Assembly: GCA_902525995.1 (NCBI GenBank) | Contig: CABZJG010000004.1 | Location: forward strand, 1 to 29,816 | Length of the DNA stretch: 29,816 bases | Direction of reading: 5' to 3' | Source: Paracoccaceae bacterium | Lineage (GTDB): Bacteria; Pseudomonadota; Alphaproteobacteria; Rhodobacterales; Rhodobacteraceae | Shown: piece by piece, positions 23,765 to 29,816 of the stretch | Layout of the letters: each line of letters starts with the position of its first letter | Numbering within the stretch: the first letter of the stretch is position 1 | The notes under the pieces: model-generated | Seen by the model: only the letters and a program-made list of their open reading frames with translations | Databases searched by the model: none | What the model was told of the DNA's origin: nothing | Translations under genes and position numbers: made by a program

Positions 23765-23793
23765 AGATTAGCACCGGTTTTGTGAAATCTCAA
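23765..23793 (-). promoter_or_regulatory. Candidate rsfS-rlmH promoter
   Basis: Minus-strand TTGAGA (23793-23788) and TAATCT (23770-23765) are spaced by 17 bases and are the best sigma-70-like pair in this gap. The start would be near 23758, giving a leader of about 47 bases that includes the strong Shine-Dalgarno sequence. Confidence 0.55.
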
Positions 23794-24095
23794 TGATAGT
23801 CTGACAAGAGATTTCGTATGGGCTCTATAGCTAGAAAAACCAGAACACACTACCAACAGGGACTTTTGGGACCTGTGGGTGCATTTAATGCAACCGATAG
23901 CGATCTTTTTTATCTCGAAACTTGAAGCTGCGAATTTTTGCGCATATGACTGTCGGATGATGAATCGCATATTCGATATGGATGATCAGGCTCGGCTGCC
24001 TTGGCGGTTTTTTGGTGCTATGACCACGTTTATAGCCCGACTATAAGTCTAAAAGAGTTTCACTTGAACTGACCACAACACGGGAGAGGATTAAG
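23794..24095. other. Intergenic region upstream of leuC
   Basis: About 300 bases without a supported gene lie between the rsfS promoter and leuC. The contents are a 13-base dyad TGCATTTAATGCA (23880-23892), an open 29-codon frame (23957-24046) with poor start context, and a possible -10 element TATAAG (24042-24047) for leuC without a convincing -35. No leucine-rich leader peptide with terminator/antiterminator is obvious. Confidence 0.5.
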
Positions 24096-25502
24096 ATGAC
24101 CGCCCCGAAAACACTCTATGATAAAATCTGGGACGCGCATGTCGCCCACACTTCAGAAGACGGCACCTGTCTCTTGTACATTGATCGCCACCTGGTTCAC
24201 GAGGTTACAAGCCCGCAAGCCTTTGAAGGATTGCGCATGGCAAACCGTACAGTGCGCGCACCGGAAAAAACCATTGCGGTGCCGGATCACAATGTACCAA
24301 CCACATTAGACCGCGCCAAAGGCATTGATAACGAAGAAAGCCGTATTCAGGTCGAATCGCTGGATAAAAACGCAAAAGATTTTGGGATACATTACTACCC
24401 TGTTTCTGATGTTCGACAAGGGATTGTACATATTGTCGGTCCCGAACAAGGCTGGACATTGCCGGGAATGACAGTGGTTTGTGGCGACAGCCATACGGCA
24501 ACCCACGGCGCATTCGGCGCATTGGCCCATGGAATTGGGACTTCTGAGGTGGAACATGTTCTGGCGACACAGACGCTGATCCAGAAGAAGTCAAAAAATA
24601 TGAAAGTGGAAATCACCGGTCAGCTTAGGCCCGGAGTGACCGCAAAAGACATTACGCTTTCCGTCATCGGCGAAACCGGCACAGCCGGGGGCACTGGTTA
24701 TGTGATCGAATATTGCGGTCAAGCCATCCGTGATTTGTCAATGGAAGGCCGGATGACCGTTTGTAATATGGCCATTGAAGGCGGCGCGCGCGCTGGGCTT
24801 ATTGCGCCAGATGAAAAGACGTTTGAATATTGCAAAGGCCGCGCGCATGCCCCCAAAGGAGCCGCTTGGGAAGCAGCGCTTGCCTATTGGAAAACACTGT
24901 TTTCAGATGACGGCGCCCATTTCGACAAGGTTGTCACAATCAAGGGCGAAGATATTGCGCCCGTGGTCACCTGGGGAACATCGCCCGAAGATGTTTTGCC
25001 GATCACTGCCAGCGTCCCTGCGCCATCGGACTTTGACGGCGGCAAAGTTGATGCAGTTGCTCGGTCCTTGGAGTATATGGGACTAAATTCTGGAACGCCC
25101 TTATCTGAGGTTGAAATTGACACTGTATTTATAGGCTCATGTACCAATGGCCGGATCGAAGATTTGCGCGCTGCGGCAGAGATCTTGAAGGGCAAGAAAA
25201 TTAAAGACGGCATGCGGGCCATGGTGGTTCCCGGATCGGGTCTGGTGCGTGCGCAGGCAGAAGAAGAAGGCTTGGCGGATATCTTTTTAGAGGCAGGCTT
25301 TGAGTGGCGCTTGGCGGGCTGTTCAATGTGCCTTGCAATGAACCCAGATCAGCTTGCACCTGGTGAGCGCTGTGCTGCGACCTCAAACCGGAACTTCGAA
25401 GGCCGTCAGGGCCGTGGTGGGCGTACCCATCTGATGTCACCGGCTATGGCAGCAGCAGCGGCCGTCACAGGAAAACTGACAGATGTTCGGGAGCTGATAT
25501 AA
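24096..25502 (+). CDS. leuC: 3-isopropylmalate dehydratase, large subunit
   Basis: LeuC with LeuD isomerises 2-isopropylmalate to 3-isopropylmalate in leucine biosynthesis, using a 4Fe-4S cluster. The 468-residue protein starts with TLYDKIWDAHV and has the aconitase-family segments VCGDSHTATHGAFGALAHGIG, the cluster cysteine in FIGSCTNGR, and the pair in AGCSMCLAMNPD, plus NRNFEGRQGRGGRTHL near the end. GAGAGGA precedes the ATG by 5 bases. Its TAA overlaps the leuD ATG by one base, fitting the need for equal amounts of both subunits. Confidence 0.98.
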   Translation: MTAPKTLYDKIWDAHVAHTSEDGTCLLYIDRHLVHEVTSPQAFEGLRMANRTVRAPEKTIAVPDHNVPTTLDRAKGIDNEESRIQVESLDKNAKDFGIHYYPVSDVRQGIVHIVGPEQGWTLPGMTVVCGDSHTATHGAFGALAHGIGTSEVEHVLATQTLIQKKSKNMKVEITGQLRPGVTAKDITLSVIGETGTAGGTGYVIEYCGQAIRDLSMEGRMTVCNMAIEGGARAGLIAPDEKTFEYCKGRAHAPKGAAWEAALAYWKTLFSDDGAHFDKVVTIKGEDIAPVVTWGTSPEDVLPITASVPAPSDFDGGKVDAVARSLEYMGLNSGTPLSEVEIDTVFIGSCTNGRIEDLRAAAEILKGKKIKDGMRAMVVPGSGLVRAQAEEEGLADIFLEAGFEWRLAGCSMCLAMNPDQLAPGERCAATSNRNFEGRQGRGGRTHLMSPAMAAAAAVTGKLTDVRELI

Positions 25503-26107
25503 TGGATAAGTTTGAAAAACTTAGCGGTGTTGCAGCACCAATGCCGTTGATCAACATCGACACGGACATGATTATTCCCAAGGTGTTTTTGAAAACCATC
25601 AAGCGGTCTGGCTTGGGTGTAAATCTGTTTGATGAAATGCGCTATGATGATGACCGCGCAGAAATACCTGATTTTGTGTTGAACAAAGCTCAATATAGGA
25701 ATGCTGAAATATTGGTTGCCGGAGATAATTTTGGCTGCGGTTCTTCAAGAGAGCATGCGCCTTGGGCGATCAAAGATTTTGGCATTCGGTGCATCATTTC
25801 AACAAGTTTCGCGGATATCTTTTATAATAACTGTTTTAAAAACGGTGTCCTTCCAATCATCTTACCGCAAGAGCAGGTAGACGCTTTAATGAAAGATGCC
25901 GAGAAAGGCTCCAATGCTCGCATTGAAATTGACTTGGCGGATCAGACAGTGACCTCGTCAGATGGTGACGTGTATTCCTTTGAAGTCGATGCCTTTAAAA
26001 AGCACTGCCTGTTAAATGGTTTAGACGACATCGGGCTTACCATGGAAAAAGTAGGCTCTATTGATAATTATGAGGCACAACTGTCTTCAGAGCGGCCTTG
26101 GGTGTAA
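25502..26107 (+). CDS. leuD: 3-isopropylmalate dehydratase, small subunit
   Basis: LeuD forms the swivelling domain that completes the active site of LeuC. The 201-residue protein has the start region PMPLINIDTDMIIPKVFLKT and the substrate-binding signature GDNFGCGSSREHAPWAI, then FADIFYNNCFKNGVLPI. The ATG is coupled to the leuC stop (TAATG). leuB follows after 134 bases that contain a stem-loop and possibly a separate promoter. Confidence 0.98.
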   Translation: MDKFEKLSGVAAPMPLINIDTDMIIPKVFLKTIKRSGLGVNLFDEMRYDDDRAEIPDFVLNKAQYRNAEILVAGDNFGCGSSREHAPWAIKDFGIRCIISTSFADIFYNNCFKNGVLPIILPQEQVDALMKDAEKGSNARIEIDLADQTVTSSDGDVYSFEVDAFKKHCLLNGLDDIGLTMEKVGSIDNYEAQLSSERPWV

Positions 26108-26160
26108 GGCCTAAGTTCTGCATTTTGAATGGCGAACAACGATGCTGCTATAGCGGTTAG

Positions 26161-26197
26161 CAAAGGGGTCAAAGGGCGTTTGTTTCTTGACCCTTTG
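26161..26197 (+). terminator. Stem-loop between leuD and leuB
   Basis: CAAAGGGGTCAA (26161-26172) pairs with TTGACCCTTTG (26187-26197) with a single bulged G and a 14-base loop. No T-run follows, so it may be an mRNA-stabilising or attenuating hairpin as well as a weak terminator. Confidence 0.5.
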
Positions 26198-26222
26198 GCT
26201 TACAGTCGCTAGGCGCTAATCA
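26195..26222 (+). promoter_or_regulatory. Candidate leuB promoter
   Basis: TTGGCT (26195-26200) and TAATCA (26217-26222) are 16 bases apart, right after the stem-loop and about 20 to 29 bases before the two possible leuB starts. Confidence 0.35.
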
Positions 26223-26241
26223 ACTTAAATTTTGTAAATGG

Positions 26242-27357
26242 ATGACCCAAATGACGAAACCCTCCCTTCTAATTCTGCCTGGTGACGGCATTGGCCCTGA
26301 GGTTATGGCCGAAGTGCGTAAAATCATTGCTTGGTTTGGTGAAAACCGAGGGCTTGAATTTGATGTTAGCGAAGATTTGGTCGGGGGCAGTGCGTATGAT
26401 GCGCATGGGACACCCTTGCATGATGATACAATGGCCAAGGCTCAAGAGGTTGACGCCGTTCTACTGGGCGCAGTGGGCGGTCCTCAGTATGATGATCTTG
26501 ATTTTAGCTTAAAGCCAGAGCGCGGTCTGCTGAGACTGCGAAAAGAAATGGATCTATTTGCCAATCTACGCCGCGCGCAATGCTTTGATGCATTGGCAGA
26601 TTTTTCATCGCTGAAGACAGAGGTGGTTTCGGGGCTGGATATTATGATTGTTCGAGAATCTACATCCGGTGTTTATTTTGGTGAACCCAGAGGCATTTTC
26701 GAAGAGGGTAATGAGCGCGTCGGGATCAACACCCAGCGATACACCGAAAGCGAAATTGACAGGGTGGCACGAAGCGCTTTTGAGCTTGCGCGCCGGCGCA
26801 ATAACAAAGTTTGCTCAATGGAAAAAGCAAATGTGATGGAATCTGGTATTTTGTGGCGCGAAATTGTTCAAAAGGTGCATGATACAGATTATCCGGATGT
26901 TGAGTTAAGCCATATGTACGCAGATGCCGGTGCCATGCAGCTTTGCCGTTGGCCCAAGCAATTTGATGTCATCGTGACAGATAACCTGTTTGGTGACATC
27001 CTGTCCGACACTGCAGCTATGTTAACCGGTAGCCTTGGCATGTTGCCCTCTGCAACGCTCGGCCCGATCATGCCCAATGGTCGGCCAAAAGCGATGTATG
27101 AACCGGTTCACGGATCTGCGCCGGATATTACGGGTCAGGGCAAAGCAAACCCCATTGCTTGTAGTCTGAGCTTTGCGATGGCGCTACGCTATTCCTTTGA
27201 CCAAGGCGCAGAAGCAGATCGTCTTGAACAAGCAATTGAGACTGTTCTTGCCAATGGGGCCCGCACGCCAGACCTAATGGGACCAGAGGGCGGCACGCCG
27301 ATCACAACGTCGCAGATGGGCGACGCTATTTTGGCTGCGCTTGGATCAAGCCTCTAA
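26242..27357 (+). CDS. leuB: 3-isopropylmalate dehydrogenase
   Basis: LeuB oxidises and decarboxylates 3-isopropylmalate with NAD to give 2-ketoisocaproate, the last step before transamination to leucine. The 371-residue protein has LLILPGDGIGPEVM at the N-terminus, the substrate arginines in LRLRKEMDLFANLRRA, VRESTSGVYFGEPRG, the metal-binding DNLFGDILSDTAAM, and EPVHGSAPDITGQGKANP. Starts at 26242 and 26251 are both possible; GGA lies 8 bases before the second, and neither has a strong ribosome-binding site. It is separated from leuCD by 134 bases but belongs to the same pathway; the class IV aminotransferase at 15881 could be its follow-on enzyme only if it is a true BCAT. Confidence 0.97.
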   Translation: MTQMTKPSLLILPGDGIGPEVMAEVRKIIAWFGENRGLEFDVSEDLVGGSAYDAHGTPLHDDTMAKAQEVDAVLLGAVGGPQYDDLDFSLKPERGLLRLRKEMDLFANLRRAQCFDALADFSSLKTEVVSGLDIMIVRESTSGVYFGEPRGIFEEGNERVGINTQRYTESEIDRVARSAFELARRRNNKVCSMEKANVMESGILWREIVQKVHDTDYPDVELSHMYADAGAMQLCRWPKQFDVIVTDNLFGDILSDTAAMLTGSLGMLPSATLGPIMPNGRPKAMYEPVHGSAPDITGQGKANPIACSLSFAMALRYSFDQGAEADRLEQAIETVLANGARTPDLMGPEGGTPITTSQMGDAILAALGSSL

Positions 27358-27422
27358 TACGAATAGATCGCGCGACCGAAGTGCGTCTCGGAAGGGACGA
27401 TTTTGGGATTTGATGCATGACT

Positions 27423-27444
27423 GGCCCTGTTAATCGACGGGGCC
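27423..27444. terminator. Hairpin between convergent leuB and the histidine kinase gene
   Basis: GGCCCTGT (27423-27430) pairs with ACGGGGCC (27437-27444), eight pairs including one G-U, with a six-base loop. It sits in the 90-base gap between convergent stops. No U-tract is present on either strand, so it is a moderate bidirectional terminator candidate. Confidence 0.45.
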
Positions 27445-27447
27445 GTA

Positions 27448-29580
27448 TCAGCAACTTAAATACCGTGATAATTTTGCTTCCAAAGATATAATTTCAACAG
27501 GCTTTGCAAGGTAATCATCCATGCCGCAGGCATAACATTTGTCGGCATCGCCAGTCAGCGCATTAGCTGTAATTGCAACAATTGGCACTCTGGGCAGATC
27601 ATCGTCTTCTTCTTTTTTGCGAATTTCTTTCGCCATTTCAAAACCGTCCATGACCGGCATATGGCAATCTAGTAAAATAACGTCATAGCTTTTGTCTTGC
27701 CACATTTCCAAGCCCTGTAATCCGTTTTTTGCAACCACAGCGGGGTAGCCAAGAATTTCCAATTGTTTCAAAAGAACAATTTGATTAATTTCGTTGTCTT
27801 CGACCAGCAAAATAGAGGTTTTTGCGCGATTTTGTTTTTGGGCGTTGGTTAGTTTATTAGGCGTTCTTTCAATCAAGGTGGGTTTTTGTTTTTTGGTCAA
27901 AGATGCAATCGCCTTGACCAACTCTGATTGAAGCATTGGGAAACTTTGTATTTTATAGACATCCTCTTGCAAGAGTCCGAGAGGATCTGATCGATTTGAT
28001 GAGACAACAACAAATTTGGGATCTTTAGCCCGCCCCCTTAGAATGGGCATCCACGAATTGATGGTGTTTGCATCCTCGGAAAATAAAACAAAAACCGTTT
28101 CTTGTTCGTCGGGTATCTCATAGCCTTTTAGATCAAGGCGGACAGAACGGATTTTTTCTCTGAAGCTAAGCTGATCAATAAAGTTAGATAGCTTTTGGCT
28201 AAACTTTCCCTTTTCAGTGAGCATTTCGATTTTTGTTTGGGATATGTCAGGCGCCTCATTTGGCCCATCAAATATCTTGACAGGTAAGAGAACTGTGACT
28301 GTTGTCCCCTTTCCTCTAGCGCTTTGGGTAATGATCTGACCACCCATTTGATGAACCAGTTTTTGCGTAATAACCAATCCCAAACCGGTGCCTCCGACCC
28401 TTTTCGTGGTTGAGGCTTCGCCCTGAACAAATGGCTCAAAAGTTTTTTCCAATAATTCTTGGGACATGCCTATCCCCTGATCCTGAAATTCGAGCTTAAT
28501 TACATTCTCTTGATCCATTTCAACCAGAAAATAAATCGTACTAGACCTGCCCATTAGGTCTTTTGATGAATATTTTATCGCATTGCTCAGGATATTCAGC
28601 ATAATTTGCCTTAGGCGACCGGAATCTGCTAAAATCCAGTTTGGGACTTTGCGGTTTACCCCTAGGATAATTCTCACCCCCATATTATCGGCCATGGTTT
28701 GCATGGTGAGGGCTACGCCCTCAATCACAGGGCGTAGTTCGGTGCGAGAAGATTCGATCACCATCTTTCCTGCGTCAATTTTGGATGCATCCAAAATATC
28801 ATCGATGATCCTCAGCAGTGAAAAAGCTGAATTTCGGATTGTGCCAACAGCCCGCTGTTGCTCTTCATTGGGATTCATGGTTTCGAGCACTTCGATCATC
28901 CCAATCATGCCATTCATCGGAGTTCGAATTTCATGGCTCATATTGGCTAGAAACTCCTCTTTCGCTTTGGCGGCGGTTTCCGCTTTCACGCGTGCAGAAT
29001 TAAGTTCCGTTTCGGCGCTATTTGCCAGTTGTGTAAAGTAAAAGAGCTCTGCAACCAGCAAAATTAACACAGTGCCACGAAGAAGAAGATTTACCATTTC
29101 GTTACTGAGCGAACTTTCAATAACAGGAACACCAAAGAGCCTTGGAGAGGCACCAATGAGGTCATAACGAATTGCCAAAAACCATAAAACCAGCGGCAAG
29201 AAAAAGAAAAAAATCAACAATGCGCGCTCTTTTCTCCAGGAAATAGAAAGAAAAGGAAGCGTCATCACCGGCAAAAACAATAAATCTACATCTATATCTG
29301 TCTGACCAAAAACCAAACCTCCAAACGTGGATAGGCTTGCACCAAACAACCAAATTGACCGCGCTAATCGTTGCAATCCGGTTTGAAAAAGCGTCAGGTT
29401 GCCTATATATATAAATACAACAGAGCCAGCAATTAAGGCCCCCAATTTATCACCAAGAATTAATAATACTGCCAGCCAAGCCGATGCCAAACAGAGTATA
29501 ACCAGCACAGCAAGATGGCTTATTCTAATTCTGCGTTGAAGATCTAAGTCTAGATTTTCCAAATTATGCTCATCTGACAT
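27448..29580 (-). CDS. Membrane-bound hybrid sensor histidine kinase with C-terminal receiver domain
   Basis: The 710-residue protein starts with about six hydrophobic helices (roughly 20-42, 45-64, 72-90, 97-112, 118-136, 164-186) with short loops, then a coiled linker (AETELNSARVKAETAAKAKE), the HisKA domain with phospho-acceptor His216 in FLANMSHEIRTPMNG, and a HATPase domain (DQGIGMS, GGTGLGLVITQ). Next is a stretch (VFVLFSEDANTINS onward) that looks like a receiver fold without the phospho-aspartate, then a complete receiver with VEDNEINQ, Asp638 in LLDCHMPVMDG, and YLAKPVE. There is no PAS domain and no adjacent response regulator. The ATG at 29580 has GGAA upstream; a TTG four codons earlier is less likely. 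The signal is unknown. Confidence 0.93.
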   Translation of the reverse strand: MSDEHNLENLDLDLQRRIRISHLAVLVILCLASAWLAVLLILGDKLGALIAGSVVFIYIGNLTLFQTGLQRLARSIWLFGASLSTFGGLVFGQTDIDVDLLFLPVMTLPFLSISWRKERALLIFFFFLPLVLWFLAIRYDLIGASPRLFGVPVIESSLSNEMVNLLLRGTVLILLVAELFYFTQLANSAETELNSARVKAETAAKAKEEFLANMSHEIRTPMNGMIGMIEVLETMNPNEEQQRAVGTIRNSAFSLLRIIDDILDASKIDAGKMVIESSRTELRPVIEGVALTMQTMADNMGVRIILGVNRKVPNWILADSGRLRQIMLNILSNAIKYSSKDLMGRSSTIYFLVEMDQENVIKLEFQDQGIGMSQELLEKTFEPFVQGEASTTKRVGGTGLGLVITQKLVHQMGGQIITQSARGKGTTVTVLLPVKIFDGPNEAPDISQTKIEMLTEKGKFSQKLSNFIDQLSFREKIRSVRLDLKGYEIPDEQETVFVLFSEDANTINSWMPILRGRAKDPKFVVVSSNRSDPLGLLQEDVYKIQSFPMLQSELVKAIASLTKKQKPTLIERTPNKLTNAQKQNRAKTSILLVEDNEINQIVLLKQLEILGYPAVVAKNGLQGLEMWQDKSYDVILLDCHMPVMDGFEMAKEIRKKEEDDDLPRVPIVAITANALTGDADKCYACGMDDYLAKPVEIISLEAKLSRYLSC

Positions 29581-29816
29581 ACTTAATTCCAATTATGCGG
29601 CCACAAATGAGGAACAATTAACGCTGTCATTTTGCGGGATTTTCTATGAATTGGCCATGTATTTCTGTATCATTTCCCAGATTTTTCACCAAACAAGGAA
29701 TTGAAGGGCGTCGAATGATAAAAATCTGACGCTGTCTTCGTTTACAATTAGTGATGTAGTGCTGCTTTCGGTCTTCTGGGTTACGGCAAACCACCAGCGG
29801 TGTCGTTATCTAGACT
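29581..29816. other. Gene-free right end of window
   Basis: These 236 bases upstream of the kinase gene are AT-rich near the kinase and contain no convincing coding sequence on either strand. I could not identify a strong promoter; one may be shared with a divergent gene beyond the window. Confidence 0.5.

Noticed and set aside
23656..23970. 104-codon minus-strand frame upstream of rsfS
   Set aside because: It overlaps the rsfS promoter, the strong Shine-Dalgarno sequence and the rsfS N-terminus in another frame, and shows no domain.
23957..24046. 29-codon frame before leuC as a leader peptide
   Set aside because: Only two Leu codons, no run of them, no good ribosome-binding site, and no paired attenuator hairpins after it.
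24056..24071. parS-like AGTTTCACTTGAACTG upstream of leuC
   Set aside because: It has five mismatches to parS and lacks the central CACGTG; it is not a credible ParB site.
28583..29041. 152-codon open frame on the plus strand opposite the histidine kinase
   Set aside because: It mirrors the kinase coding sequence and has Ser/Ile-rich composition typical of antisense frames.
1..29816. Mobile elements, CRISPR arrays, tRNA or rRNA genes
   Set aside because: Reading both strands I found no transposase, integrase, regularly spaced repeats, tRNA-like cloverleaf with conserved TTCGA arm, or rRNA sequence; a tRNA or covariance-model search would settle small RNAs.

Overview
The window is a compact stretch of alphaproteobacterial chromosome, most likely from a Roseobacter-group (Rhodobacteraceae) marine bacterium. 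The evidence is gene order (mnmE-mnmG-rsmG-parA-parB; hemW-rdgB-rph divergent from hrcA-grpE; rsfS-rlmH-gpmI-envC-ctpA-rppH), protein wording typical of that family, and two perfect ParB-binding parS sites next to parAB, which in this class lie fairly near the replication origin. Base composition looks moderate (by eye near 50% GC, not counted), lower than many cultured roseobacters. I see no mobile elements, phage genes, CRISPR arrays, rRNAs or tRNAs. Nearly every gene is housekeeping.

Layout. (1) 1-4829, + strand: the tail of mnmE, then mnmG, rsmG, parA and parB in a tight run of overlapping or nearly touching genes. MnmE and MnmG jointly make the cmnm5U wobble modification, RsmG methylates 16S rRNA, and ParA/ParB with parS segregate the chromosome. 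Both parS copies lie inside coding sequence, one over the mnmG start and one in rsmG codons. (2) 4875-7343, - strand: rph, rdgB and hemW, overlapping. Divergent from it is hrcA-grpE (7456-9102), the heat-shock repressor and the DnaK nucleotide-exchange factor. (3) mutS on - (9146-11758), divergent from maeB (malic enzyme with a C-terminal phosphotransacetylase-like domain), followed by a ribokinase-like sugar kinase. (4) 15068-17505: a secreted methionine sulfoxide reductase (-) diverging from a translationally coupled pair on +, a class IV aminotransferase and a small sulfotransferase-like protein. The substrate of this pair is not known to me and it is the least understood metabolic unit here. 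(5) 17502-23711, - strand: rsfS-rlmH, gpmI-envC-ctpA, then rppH-idi, covering ribosome silencing and methylation, glycolysis, cell-wall hydrolase control, periplasmic proteolysis, mRNA 5'-end processing and isoprenoid supply. (6) 24096-27357, +: leuC-leuD and leuB for leucine biosynthesis. (7) 27448-29580, -: an orphan membrane-bound hybrid histidine kinase with one active and one apparently degenerate receiver-like domain.

I did not find a clearly new defence or mobile system. The best leads are the two in-gene parS sites read in different frames, the aminotransferase/sulfotransferase pair with an unusual residue at the PLP-contacting position, a likely CTG start for rsfS, and a promoter-overlapping inverted repeat before maeB.
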